This document shows, one piece after another, positions 13,789 to 22,042 of a stretch of DNA of 28,948 nucleotides. The notes under the pieces are model-generated. The model searched no databases, was not told where the DNA came from, and saw only the letters and a list, made by a program, of their open reading frames with translations. The DNA comes from Cytophagales bacterium (lineage in GTDB: Bacteria > Bacteroidota > Bacteroidia > Cytophagales > Cyclobacteriaceae), in NCBI GenBank assembly GCA_003504855.1, contig DNZD01000324.1:1-28948 (forward strand). Reading direction: 5' to 3'. The position numbers and the translations under genes are program-made. Position 1 is the stretch's first letter; each line of letters starts with the position of its first letter.

Positions 13789-15666
13789 ATGAAACCCCTG
13801 TACCTTGTTCTCACCGGCCTGCTGCTGCTCAACGGGCCTGCCTTCAGCCAACCCGCCGATACCACTCAGCTCAAAGCGTTTATGGAAGGTGTGGTAACCA
13901 CGCATTTACGCGATAAGCACATCGCCGGCGCTACGGTGTCCGTAATCCGCGACGGCAAGATTCTCCTGGCGAAGGGTTATGGCTTTGCCGACGTCGACAA
14001 GCAAATTCCGGTATCGGCCAGCAGCACACTGTTCCGCATCGGCTCGATCTCAAAGATGTTCACCTGGGTGAGCGTGATGCAGCTGGTGGCTCAGGGTAAG
14101 TTGAGCCTGGACGAAGACATCAATCATTATATGGAATCGGATGTACAGGTGCCCGCCACCTTCCCAAAACCGATAACGCTAAAGGACCTGATGACCCATA
14201 CACCTGGATTTGAAGATAAAGTACTTGGACTGTTTGCCCGGGATTCCAGCAAGCTCAGGTCGTTGCACGATATTCTGTTGGCGGAAATGCCAGCACGCAT
14301 TCGGGCCACGGCCACGTTTGCCAGTTATTCCAACCACGGCACCGGCATTGCAGCTTATATAATAGAGCGTGTCTCCGGCATGTCATTCAATGATTATGTC
14401 GAAAAGAACATCATCGGTCCGCTGGGGATGACCAACACATCATTCCGGCAACCGCTTCCTGTTCCCTTGAACACCCAACTTTCCACCGGGTATAAATTCG
14501 CAGGCGGAGAATTCAAAAAGCAGTCCTTTGAATATGTGCCTTTGTATCCGGTGGGGGCAGCGGCTTCATCAGCAACAGACATGACAAAATTTATGTTTGC
14601 TCTCTTAAACAACGGAAGTTGGGAAGGGAAGGCCATCCTGGATAGTGCGACGCTCGCCCAGATGGTGACACCGGCCCATCGGCATCATCCATCGGTGAAT
14701 CCGATGCGTTATGGTTTTATGGACGTAAGTCAGAACGGGGTGAATATTATTGGTCACGGAGGCGACACATTTTGGTTTCATTCGCTCATGGTAATTTTCC
14801 CGGAGACGCAAACGGGTTTATTTATTTCATTCAATACCGACAAAGGTGGCGGTGTGGTGATGGATGTCCTTGATCAATTCGTAAAGCAATACTATCCGGA
14901 GAAGACCCCCTTGAAACCTGCTTTGGCACCTAACCGAAAATTCCTGGAGCAATTTGCCGGATACTATCGCGCCAACCGGTATGCTCACTTTGATATCACC
15001 AAGGTTGCGTCTATGTTCGGTGATACCCATATCACGGTAGCCGACAGCACCCGCCTGCGTATCAACAGCGGTGAGAATGTACGCTATGTGGTGCCGATCG
15101 ACAGCCTGACCTTTCGCGAAGAACATGGATCAAAGGTGATTGCCTTTGGTAAGAACGACGAGGGGAAGATCGCCAATATGTTTATCGGAGGATTGCCAGT
15201 ATTTGCATTCGATAAAGTAGATGGGCTTGAAGCGGCTGACCTGCACACCAATCTTTTTGTGATCTCGATCGTTACAACCCTGCTGGTATTGCTCTATTGG
15301 CCGTTTGTAAATTGGGTTCGTCGCGGATTCCGTTCCTTACGCGATCACCTGCCTCTTCCCATCACGGCCCGGCGAGTAGCATGGATTAATTACTTCCTGT
15401 TGCTGGTGTTCATCGTGAGCCTTGCCTCGCTGCTCAGCGATGCAGAAGATGTGGTGTATGGTGTAGGTACTTCGTTCAAAGTGGTGTTGGTGATGCCCCT
15501 GATGATGATCGGACTTACGTCCTGGATGACCTACCATGCAGCACGTTTGTTGCCGGACAACCGCTACAGCTTCTTAGGTCGCATCTACTATGTGCTTATT
15601 ACCCTGGTGAGTCTGGCTACGTTATGGCAGCTATACCACTGGAATTTCCTGGGCTTCAATTATTGA
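13789..15666 (+). CDS. serine beta-lactamase/penicillin-binding-protein-like hydrolase with C-terminal membrane domain
   Basis: 625 residues from MKPLYLVLTG, whose signal peptide ends near AFSQP; an ATG 11 codons upstream adds only a poor leader. The class-C beta-lactamase/DD-peptidase fold (about 25-370) has all three active-site motifs: S86-I-S-K89, Y180-S-N and H323-G-G. Residues 375-490 form a second, beta-rich domain. Four hydrophobic helices (about 495-515, 540-560, 570-590, 600-622) anchor the C-terminus in the inner membrane with the catalytic domain in the periplasm. Such proteins are usually esterases or peptidases (AmpH, Pab87-like) and rarely confer resistance. It is divergent from marR across a shared operator, and its stop abuts that of the convergent permease gene. 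Confidence 0.88.
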   Translation: MKPLYLVLTGLLLLNGPAFSQPADTTQLKAFMEGVVTTHLRDKHIAGATVSVIRDGKILLAKGYGFADVDKQIPVSASSTLFRIGSISKMFTWVSVMQLVAQGKLSLDEDINHYMESDVQVPATFPKPITLKDLMTHTPGFEDKVLGLFARDSSKLRSLHDILLAEMPARIRATATFASYSNHGTGIAAYIIERVSGMSFNDYVEKNIIGPLGMTNTSFRQPLPVPLNTQLSTGYKFAGGEFKKQSFEYVPLYPVGAAASSATDMTKFMFALLNNGSWEGKAILDSATLAQMVTPAHRHHPSVNPMRYGFMDVSQNGVNIIGHGGDTFWFHSLMVIFPETQTGLFISFNTDKGGGVVMDVLDQFVKQYYPEKTPLKPALAPNRKFLEQFAGYYRANRYAHFDITKVASMFGDTHITVADSTRLRINSGENVRYVVPIDSLTFREEHGSKVIAFGKNDEGKIANMFIGGLPVFAFDKVDGLEAADLHTNLFVISIVTTLLVLLYWPFVNWVRRGFRSLRDHLPLPITARRVAWINYFLLLVFIVSLASLLSDAEDVVYGVGTSFKVVLVMPLMMIGLTSWMTYHAARLLPDNRYSFLGRIYYVLITLVSLATLWQLYHWNFLGFNY

Positions 15667-16656
15667 TCAGCGTGCGGCGACAATTAATATCAATCCCAGC
15701 ACATAACACAGGAGCATCCCGAAAAGGATGCTCTTTGTGTTTGGGGCCTGGCTAAACTCCTTCCAGATGAAAATGCCCCAACATGCAGCTACTACGGTGG
15801 CCCCCTGACCAAGTCCATAGGAGATGGCAGGACCGGCCTGATCGGCAGCAATGATGCTCAGCGACATTCCCACGCACCAAATAGTGCCGCCAAGCATCCC
15901 CATGGCGTGGCTCTTGAGGTTGCCACCAAAATAGTTTGAGTAGCTCACCGGGCTGCCGGTGAAGGGACGCCTCATCAATAAGGTGTTGAACAAGAAATTG
16001 CTGATCAAAATACCCACCGAGAACACCACGACAGCGGTGTAAGGACTTAGTTTGCCCGGTTCAGGTACCGTAAAATCTATGAACATGGAGGCTGCTACAA
16101 ATTGATAGAACAATCCCATGAGGCTTCCGCTGATTACAGCCAGCCATATGCCACGGGTGGGGGCTTTGGCGTTTTTCTGAAGCAGTTGATAGGCCCTTGC
16201 ATTAAGCAATATGGCAGCGGTTACGAGGGCGACACCACCAAACAGGTACATAGGGTTTCCTGCAGGTGCCTGCACATAATTTACAATCACACCAATCACC
16301 AGGGCGAGTCCGATGCCGACCGGGAATGCGACTGACATACCGGCCATCGCAATGGCAGCACCCAGTAAGATGTTGGCAGCATTGAAGATTACCCCGCCCA
16401 TGAGTGCCGACACAAGGTTCCGGGAATCTGCCTGCAGGAGATCGGCAATAAAACTGCGGCCTCCTTCGCCGAAACTACCCAGGGTCAATGCGAAAATCAG
16501 GGCAAGCAGGACGATGCCGATTACATAGTCCCAATAGAAGAGCTCAAAACGCCAGCCTGCTGCAGCAAGTTTTTGGGTGTTGGCCCATGACCCCCAACAG
16601 ATCATGGTAATGATACAACAAACAACAGCGGCGGTGTAGGAGGGGAGGATGAACAT
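15667..16656 (-). CDS. GRP/RhaT-like sugar permease (drug/metabolite transporter superfamily)
   Basis: 329 residues with ten hydrophobic segments and no signal peptide, starting MFILPSYTAA. The first helix (CCIITMICWGSWANTQKL), the long second segment with FYWDYVIGIVL, and the glycine-rich helices (ANILLGAAIAMAGMSVAFPVG) match the glucose/ribose-porter and ureide-permease branch of the DMT superfamily; the ribose carrier RbsU belongs to it. It is last in a ribokinase - ADP-ribosylglycohydrolase operon, 9 bases after the hydrolase stop, so ribose or a nucleoside is the best substrate guess. Its stop codon abuts the stop of the convergent beta-lactamase-family gene, the two making TGATCA. Confidence 0.8.
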   Translation of the reverse strand: MFILPSYTAAVVCCIITMICWGSWANTQKLAAAGWRFELFYWDYVIGIVLLALIFALTLGSFGEGGRSFIADLLQADSRNLVSALMGGVIFNAANILLGAAIAMAGMSVAFPVGIGLALVIGVIVNYVQAPAGNPMYLFGGVALVTAAILLNARAYQLLQKNAKAPTRGIWLAVISGSLMGLFYQFVAASMFIDFTVPEPGKLSPYTAVVVFSVGILISNFLFNTLLMRRPFTGSPVSYSNYFGGNLKSHAMGMLGGTIWCVGMSLSIIAADQAGPAISYGLGQGATVVAACWGIFIWKEFSQAPNTKSILFGMLLCYVLGLILIVAAR

Positions 16657-16665
16657 AGACTATGT

Positions 16666-18171
16666 TTATTTCTTATCGCTGTAAATGAGTACTTCAGTGA
16701 TCCTGACTTCAAAATCAGGCGAAGGGTTGTGTAGTTTGATCTCTACCGTATGCTCCTGGTTGGACAGCTGATACTTCCAGAAGAGCTCATGCCTGCGGTG
16801 AATAAAGTCTGCAGGCAGGTTGGCCGTTTCAACCAATACCCCATCGACAAAAAGATCAGCCACGAAGACAAAGTTGCCCGTATAGCTTTCTGCCGATTGG
16901 TTTCGCGGTTTGGCATATCCTTTGACGACAAAGCCTTTACCGGTAAAGCGAAACGCCTCTGAGGTTGTCAGGTTTTTGTGAATCATTTGCTTGCCAACCG
17001 GATAATGTCCTTCAAAACTTTGTTCCAGCCGCACGGCCTTGGGCACCTCGGTATTGATGGTGATTATTTCTGGTCCTACGCTGCCACCATTTTTTCGAAT
17101 CACCTGCAATGCATGTTTGTAGCTGAGGGCATATACCTTGTTCAGGGATACGTTGGTAAATTTGAAGTTGATATCTTCTGCTTCGCGCAGCCCCATCTTC
17201 CAGTAGGCTGGAATCTTGTCATAGCCCAACAGGGTGCCTAAAATACCGCCAGCAGAGGATGGATTGCAATCGGCATCCTGTCCGGTGCGCGCAGCGATCT
17301 CCAGGGTTTTGCCAAAGTCGCCATTGCCGTAGAGGAGGCCCATTACCACGTAGGCCGCATTGATGCGCGCATCAATGTTGAAGGCGCTGAATACTCCGTC
17401 GGGGCAGCCCAGGTCATCCGACCATTTCTTTTGTACTTCAAACCAGGTCTGCTTCCAATCGTTTGGATATTGATCGTGCCAGCGGATTACATCGCTGATA
17501 CATTGATAGAAAGTGCTTTGGGTTGGAATAGTGTTTAGCCCCTGACGCACAACGGTTTGGATGTTTGTTGATGTGAATGCAAGGGCATACATCGCACCGA
17601 TAAACACACCTCCATACCAGCCATCGCCATAGTTCATGATGTGGCCGATGCCATCACCAATTTGTGCCGCGGTATTGGGCATGCCAGGTGACATCAGTCC
17701 GGAGAAGTCGGCCTCAATCTGAAAGTCGATGTCATCAGCATGAGGATTGTTGAGCCAATGTCCGGATTGTGGCGCCGGTTTACCCTGCAGGATATTGTAT
17801 CGGCCGGCCTGGTTTGCGTGCCACAACATGTAGCCTGCCTGGGCGTAGGCACGCGCATGCTCTGCAATGGGTGCATCGAGGCCCTGGGTCTCAAAAATAT
17901 CGACAAACGTAAGGTCCATATACAGATCATCATAGATGCCTGGTGCTTCGAGCATAGACTTCTTGATATAGCCATCGTACCAGATGATAGGTTGATAGTC
18001 GTTGATCATAGATCCCTGAAAGTGAAACTCAACAGGCGCACCGTAAGTCACACCAATAGTTTGGCCGGCCCAGCCCCCTTTGATTTTATCCTGAAGGGCG
18101 TTGGGGGTAATTTGAAATGGTTGGCCAAACGACAAGTTGGCTACCAGGGTGAACAGCAAGGTGTATTTCAT
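16666..18171 (-). CDS. secreted ADP-ribosylglycohydrolase-family protein with C-terminal beta domain
   Basis: 501 residues. The N-terminus MKYTLLFTLVANLSFGQPF is a signal peptide, so it acts in the periplasm or outside, unlike cytoplasmic DraG/ARH enzymes. The all-helical ADP-ribosylglycohydrolase domain (about 22-350) has the two metal-site motifs: Y80-D-D-L near the N-terminus, where the classical form is T-D-D-T, and GQDADCN (D299, D301) for the usual GDTDTN. KGGWAGQTIG near 31-40 matches the family start. Residues 370-501 form a beta-sandwich-like domain. Probable reaction: hydrolysis of an N- or O-ribosyl bond, releasing ribose or ADP-ribose. Position between ribokinase (3-base gap) and a sugar permease supports a ribose-releasing role; the exact substrate is unknown. 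Confidence 0.85.
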   Translation of the reverse strand: MKYTLLFTLVANLSFGQPFQITPNALQDKIKGGWAGQTIGVTYGAPVEFHFQGSMINDYQPIIWYDGYIKKSMLEAPGIYDDLYMDLTFVDIFETQGLDAPIAEHARAYAQAGYMLWHANQAGRYNILQGKPAPQSGHWLNNPHADDIDFQIEADFSGLMSPGMPNTAAQIGDGIGHIMNYGDGWYGGVFIGAMYALAFTSTNIQTVVRQGLNTIPTQSTFYQCISDVIRWHDQYPNDWKQTWFEVQKKWSDDLGCPDGVFSAFNIDARINAAYVVMGLLYGNGDFGKTLEIAARTGQDADCNPSSAGGILGTLLGYDKIPAYWKMGLREAEDINFKFTNVSLNKVYALSYKHALQVIRKNGGSVGPEIITINTEVPKAVRLEQSFEGHYPVGKQMIHKNLTTSEAFRFTGKGFVVKGYAKPRNQSAESYTGNFVFVADLFVDGVLVETANLPADFIHRRHELFWKYQLSNQEHTVEIKLHNPSPDFEVRITEVLIYSDKK

Positions 18172-18174
18172 AGG

Positions 18175-19071
18175 TCAGATAAGTTCATGTCGGAAGGGCA
18201 TGGCTTGTTGAGCGCCCATACGGCTAACAGATTGTGAGGCAGCGGCGCAGGCAAAGTGAGCGGCCTGTTCGAGCGATAAGCCTTCCGACAGTCCAACAGC
18301 CAGTGCGCCATTGAAGCAATCGCCGGCGCCTGTCGTGTCGACGGGTGTCACGCGGGGTGAAGGCACAAATTTTTGAAGGTTGGTACCGTGGATATATGCG
18401 CCTTTGTCGCCGAGGGTGATGATAACGGTGTCGACACCCCATTGTTGCAATGCTTTGGCAGCAGCGACAATGCCTGCCGTATCTGATGTCGGTATGCCGG
18501 TGAGCAATGCGGCTTCGGATTCGTTGGGGGTAATAATGGATAGGTAGGGGAAAATACGCTTAGATAATTGTTGGGCCGGAGCGGGGTTGAGGATGATCCG
18601 GTGACCAGCTTTGCTGCCTTTGCGAATGGCATACTCCACCGCGCTTACGGGAATCTCAAGCTGAAGGAGCAGGATAGCGGGACCTGCCAGTGCATCAAGG
18701 ACCTGGTCAACCTGATGTTCGTTCAAAACTGCGTTGGCACCGGGAGCAACGGCGATGCTATTCTCTCCTTGTTCATCTACATTGATCAGGGCAACACCAC
18801 TGGGTAGCGTGTCGTCAAGCATTATGAATTCTGTGTTAATCTTTTCGGCCTGAAAGTGCTTCTTGGCCTCACGGCCGAAGAGGTCGTTACCTACACGCGC
18901 TACAAACATCACTTCACCGCCCAACCGGGCAGCAGCGACTGCCTGGTTGGCACCCTTTCCTCCGGCATTCATGAGAAACTGACCGCCGAGTATGGTCTCG
19001 CCCGGCTTTGGGATGCGGGAAGACTTCACCACCATGTCTGTATTTGAGCTTCCGATTACACAGATGCGCAT
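18175..19071 (-). CDS. rbsK: ribokinase (PfkB family)
   Basis: 298 residues, typical ribokinase length. It has the N-terminal substrate motif NAGGKGANQAVAAARLGG (PfkB signature 1, GGKGAN at 37-42), NPAPA at 162-166, TPNESEAALLTG at 181-192, and signature 2 DTTGAGDCFNGALAVG with the catalytic base D251. These together match RbsK rather than fructokinase or adenosine kinase. Reaction: ribose + ATP to ribose 5-phosphate, in the cytoplasm. First gene of the operon; a weak -7-like TAGCTTTA (19095-19088) lies 16 bases before the ATG. Confidence 0.92.
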   Translation of the reverse strand: MRICVIGSSNTDMVVKSSRIPKPGETILGGQFLMNAGGKGANQAVAAARLGGEVMFVARVGNDLFGREAKKHFQAEKINTEFIMLDDTLPSGVALINVDEQGENSIAVAPGANAVLNEHQVDQVLDALAGPAILLLQLEIPVSAVEYAIRKGSKAGHRIILNPAPAQQLSKRIFPYLSIITPNESEAALLTGIPTSDTAGIVAAAKALQQWGVDTVIITLGDKGAYIHGTNLQKFVPSPRVTPVDTTGAGDCFNGALAVGLSEGLSLEQAAHFACAAASQSVSRMGAQQAMPFRHELI

Positions 19072-19087
19072 GCCGGGGTTGTTTCCT

Positions 19088-19115
19088 TAAAGCTACGCTT
19101 ACCCGTCAAAAACCA
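19088..19115 (-). promoter_or_regulatory. possible promoter of the ribokinase operon
   Basis: On the minus strand TAGCTTTA (19095-19088) is one base off TAnnTTTG, with a TTG about 18 bases upstream in ATTGGTTTTT. The spacing is slightly short and the leader would be only about 10 bases. It is the only candidate between the ATG and the helicase terminator. Confidence 0.35.
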
Positions 19116-19129
19116 ATCAACGGTGAATC

Positions 19130-19161
19130 AAAAAAAAATGGCCCTGATTTCTCAGGGCCAT
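19130..19161 (-). terminator. intrinsic terminator of the DEAD-box helicase gene
   Basis: ATGGCCCTGA / TCAGGGCCAT is a perfect 10-bp stem with a 4-base loop (19161-19138). On the minus strand it is followed by an unbroken run of T (19138-19130). It begins 5 bases after the helicase stop. Confidence 0.9.
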
Positions 19162-19166
19162 TATGA

Positions 19167-20432
19167 TTAGCTGCGTTCGCTGTGGCGCGGAGTCCAGCTG
19201 CGGCGCCCGCGTTGAAAGTTACCGGTGTTCCCGGGTTTTCTTGCCGGGCGTTGGTGCTGGCTTTCACCAGACCTTGACGGACCAGCAGGAGCGGCTGCTA
19301 CTGACTGATACGGATGTTCAACAACGGGAATGTTCTTGCCGATCAGCTTATGGATATCACGAAGGAACTCGCGCTCTTCGGTATCACAGAATGAAAAGGC
19401 AATTCCGCTGGCGCCCGCGCGACCTGTACGACCGATGCGGTGCACATAAGTTTCCGGGATATTGGGAAGCTCGTAATTAATAACATGGCTCAGATCATCA
19501 ATATCAATACCGCGGGCTGCGATGTCGGTAGCTACCAACACGCGCGTCTTGCGGGCCTTGAAATTAGTGAGGGCACGCTGACGGGCATTTTGTGATTTGT
19601 TTCCGTGAATAGCCTCAGCGGTGATGCCGGCCTTGGCGAGATCTTTTGCTACACGGTCTGCACCATGCTTGGTGCGGGTAAATACGAGTGCGGTCTCAAT
19701 GTTCTCGTGTTCCAGCAGGTGGAGGAGCAATTGACGTTTGCCGGGCTTCTCTACATAATAGAGTTTTTGCTGGATGGTGTTGGCAGTGCTCGAAACCGGA
19801 GTCACTTCAACACGAACCGGATTCGTCAGAATGGTATTGGCCAGTTTGGCGATCTCCGTCGGCATGGTAGCCGAGAAGAACAACGTCTGACGTTTAGTCG
19901 GAATCAGGGCGATGATCTTTTTGACATCGTGAATAAAGCCCATATCCAGCATGCGGTCCGCTTCGTCCAGCACAAAAATCCGGAGGTGCTTGAGGTTGAC
20001 ATAGCGCTGATTGATCAGATCGAGCAAACGGCCAGGGGTAGCGATGAGGATATCAACGCCGGCGCGCAAGGCATCGGTTTGTGACTTCTGGGAAACTCCG
20101 CCAAAGATCACGGTGTGCTTCAGGCGCAGGAACTTTCCATAGGCTGAGAAACTGTCACCGATCTGGATCGCGAGTTCGCGGGTAGGGGTAAGGACAAGGG
20201 CTTTGATGCCGGCCGGTCCTTTAACGTATAATTCGTCCTGGTGCAGGAGTTGAAGAATAGGGGTAGCAAAAGCTGCCGTCTTGCCGGTACCTGTTTGGGC
20301 GCAACCCAGCAGGTCGCGACGTTCCAGTAATACGGGTATGGCTTGTTCCTGAATGGGTGTGGGCTTGGTGTAACCTTCTGACTGGAGAGCCCGCAATATG
20401 GGCTCAATGAGATTTAATTTTTCGAATGACAT
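19167..20432 (-). CDS. rhlE: DEAD-box ATP-dependent RNA helicase, RhlE type
   Basis: 421 residues with every core motif: Q motif PTPIQEQAI (24-32), Walker A AQTGTGKT (45-52), PTRELA (83-88), TPGR (132-135), DEAD (156-159), SAT (187-189), then in the second RecA domain [11 protein letters not shown] (301-311) and [10 protein letters not shown] (331-340). The start [16 protein letters not shown] and the Ser/Arg/Pro/Gln-rich basic tail from about 375 resemble RhlE, which acts in ribosome assembly and RNA turnover, often at low temperature. Own promoter at 20553-20560, a leader of about 115 bases with a hairpin next to the start codon, and own terminator. The basic tail probably gives extra RNA binding. 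Confidence 0.95.
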   Translation of the reverse strand: MSFEKLNLIEPILRALQSEGYTKPTPIQEQAIPVLLERRDLLGCAQTGTGKTAAFATPILQLLHQDELYVKGPAGIKALVLTPTRELAIQIGDSFSAYGKFLRLKHTVIFGGVSQKSQTDALRAGVDILIATPGRLLDLINQRYVNLKHLRIFVLDEADRMLDMGFIHDVKKIIALIPTKRQTLFFSATMPTEIAKLANTILTNPVRVEVTPVSSTANTIQQKLYYVEKPGKRQLLLHLLEHENIETALVFTRTKHGADRVAKDLAKAGITAEAIHGNKSQNARQRALTNFKARKTRVLVATDIAARGIDIDDLSHVINYELPNIPETYVHRIGRTGRAGASGIAFSFCDTEEREFLRDIHKLIGKNIPVVEHPYQSVAAAPAGPSRSGESQHQRPARKPGNTGNFQRGRRSWTPRHSERS

Positions 20433-20447
20433 GATTTGTGTTTGGCC

Positions 20448-20465
20448 TTTAAACAGGCGTTTAAA
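20448..20465 (-). promoter_or_regulatory. leader hairpin just before the helicase start codon
   Basis: On the minus strand TTTAAAC-GCCT-GTTTAAA (20465-20448) is a perfect 7-bp stem with a 4-base loop, preceded by a run of T (20470-20463 overlapping it) and ending 15 bases before the ATG. The stem is A/T-rich and would melt easily, so it could make translation temperature-sensitive or serve autoregulation. Function is inferred. Confidence 0.35.
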
Positions 20466-20552
20466 AAAAATAGAGTTTGCCTCTTAAGATCAACGTAGGG
20501 CTCTGAATGGCGCGAATTAGGCCTTTTGACGGGAATTGAGAGGATCAGGTTG

Positions 20553-20560
20553 CAAAGATA
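20553..20560 (-). promoter_or_regulatory. -7 element of the helicase promoter
   Basis: TATCTTTG on the minus strand is a perfect TAnnTTTG followed by CA, the commonest form in Bacteroidota promoters. No clean TTG lies 19-21 bases upstream (TTAACC is nearest). The predicted start near 20546 gives a leader of about 115 bases. Confidence 0.6.
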
Positions 20561-20600
20561 CGACAATTCTGCTGAACGGCAGGTTAATGGACTTCCTGAC

Positions 20601-20636
20601 AAACAAAACGGGGAACCTCATTGCTGAAATTCCCCG
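20601..20636 (-). terminator. intrinsic terminator of the small Lys-rich gene
   Basis: On the minus strand CGGGGAA (20636-20630), a 14-base loop and TTCCCCG (20615-20609) form a 7-bp stem, followed directly by TTTTGTTT (20608-20601). It lies 19 bases after the small gene's stop. Confidence 0.65.
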
Positions 20637-20655
20637 GTTGTAAATGACGGTTGCG

Positions 20656-20760
20656 CTATTGTTTACCTTCGCGCTTGGCCCGCTTCTCTGCCCGCTTTTC
20701 CATCATGGTCTTGGCGGGCTTCTTTTTTTCTTCCTTCTTTTTGTCTTGTCCTTTTGACAT
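20656..20760 (-). CDS. 34-residue Lys/Glu-rich basic small protein
   Basis: The frame MSKGQDKKKEEKKKPAKTMM... to ...KRAKREGKQ has about half Lys/Arg, no hydrophobic core and no cysteine, so it is probably disordered or a single helix that binds nucleic acid or ribosomes. It is supported by its own promoter at 20782-20813 and its own terminator at 20601-20636. Similar tiny Lys-rich proteins beginning MSK(G/A)QD are, as far as I recall, common in Bacteroidota, but I know no assigned function. The longer in-frame reading to 21234 is antisense to the CotH-like gene and is not real. Confidence 0.7.
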   Translation of the reverse strand: MSKGQDKKKEEKKKPAKTMMEKRAEKRAKREGKQ

Positions 20761-20781
20761 AGTCGTTGGATTTAATTTTTT

Positions 20782-20813
20782 CAAAAGTAAGAATAAATCA
20801 AGCAAGGGATCAA
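20782..20813 (-). promoter_or_regulatory. Bacteroidota-type promoter of the small Lys-rich gene
   Basis: On the minus strand TTG (20813-20811), 21 bases, then TACTTTTG (20789-20782). This fits TTG-N19..21-TAnnTTTG and puts the start near 20775, about 15 bases before the ATG. Confidence 0.6.
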
Positions 20814-20872
20814 CGGGTTTCAGGATTTTGTGCCCTTGTCGGACAGCAATTAATTGAATAACTTCATTACTT

Positions 20873-22042
20873 ATGAAGAAATCTATCTTCCTGTCCGGGA
20901 TATGGTTGGTGCTCATTGCCCACACCGGCATTTTCGCACAGTCACTGGATGATTTTCCTGAAATGCGGCTGCGGATTTCATCCGGACAGTACACCGGATT
21001 GCTGCAAAGCAAGGGACGAAAGTTGACCCTGAAAAATCCGGTATTGATTGTGCACGGCGACACAGCTAAAGTAAAGGAGATACACAGCCGCGGTAACAAC
21101 TCCCTCACCTTTGAGCACAAGTCCCTGTCGGTAGACCTGAACCATGCGGTGAAAGTGCTCATCGGAGGGAAAGCAACCAGCCTGAAGAAATTTGATTTGC
21201 TCAATCTGGTCATGGACAAGAACCTGTGGCACAACCGATGGGCGTTTTTGTGTATGCAGCATGTGTCGTTGTTCCCGTTGGTGCAGACTTATAGCCCCGT
21301 GTGGATCAACGATCAGCCCCAGGGTATTTATCTGCTGGTGGAGAAACCACGGCACTACATTACGTCAGCTATTAAGAGTCCCTATTTGCTTCGACGCGGT
21401 ATCGATCATACTGTCGCGGATGAATACATTGAAACCCCTTCGAAGGAGGATGCTAAAAAGTATAAGGTGCAGTTCACGTCCGTGTATGATGATATCAATA
21501 AACTTCATGGCCAGTCCTTGTATGATCGACTAAATGCGAAGGTCAACCTGGATCACTATTTCAAATGGATCGCATTTAACTATCTCATCATGAATGGCGA
21601 TTATGCCGATGAGTTGTACCTCTATATCTCACCCAACGATGGGCGGTATGAGGTGATACCCTGGGACTATGATGATATCCTCCGTCCGGTGCCGCATGAG
21701 GGTATGGCAGCGCGCAATGCGGTGGAAGGATTCAAGAGCAAGTACATCTTCTCCAGCGAAGATCCATTGGACCGTGCCATTGCTGCCGATGAAGTACTCT
21801 ACGCCCACTACCTGGAGTCGTTCAAGGATTTGCTCACCGACCTTGACGAGGCCACCATCTCCCGGTTTGCATTTCAGGTTCGTGGCGAGTTACATACGTT
21901 GGGTGCAGGTGATCAGGGACGTGCCTCCTTATTTCTGGGCAAAGAACCATGGATTGAGGAGGAAGCGATGGCGGATATGGACCGCTCACTTGATTTCATC
22001 CTCAAGCGCCGTAACGCGCTGCTTAAGGAATTGCAAAAGTGA
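20873..22042 (+). CDS. secreted CotH-kinase-like protein
   Basis: 389 residues with a signal peptide (cleavage near GIFAQS, 19-24). The CotH family (PF08757) is recognised from IHSRGNNSLTFEHKSLSVDL (70-89), the QPQGIYLLVEK strand pair (148-158), and the kinase-like core FNYLIMNGDYADELYLYI (235-252) with N241, D243 and the metal-binding W264-D-Y-D-D. CotH of Bacillus is an atypical protein kinase that phosphorylates spore-coat proteins; this host is not expected to sporulate, and exported homologues in Bacteroidota have no assigned target. The gene ends exactly where the convergent DUF952 gene ends, forming TGATCA. A weak TTG-N20-TAACTTCA lies just upstream of the ATG. Confidence 0.85.
   Translation: MKKSIFLSGIWLVLIAHTGIFAQSLDDFPEMRLRISSGQYTGLLQSKGRKLTLKNPVLIVHGDTAKVKEIHSRGNNSLTFEHKSLSVDLNHAVKVLIGGKATSLKKFDLLNLVMDKNLWHNRWAFLCMQHVSLFPLVQTYSPVWINDQPQGIYLLVEKPRHYITSAIKSPYLLRRGIDHTVADEYIETPSKEDAKKYKVQFTSVYDDINKLHGQSLYDRLNAKVNLDHYFKWIAFNYLIMNGDYADELYLYISPNDGRYEVIPWDYDDILRPVPHEGMAARNAVEGFKSKYIFSSEDPLDRAIAADEVLYAHYLESFKDLLTDLDEATISRFAFQVRGELHTLGAGDQGRASLFLGKEPWIEEEAMADMDRSLDFILKRRNALLKELQK

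Noticed and set aside
20761..21234. N-terminal extension of the small Lys-rich protein to 192 residues
   Set aside because: It runs through the intergenic promoter and then antisense to the CotH-like gene; only the last 34 codons have promoter, terminator and consistent composition.
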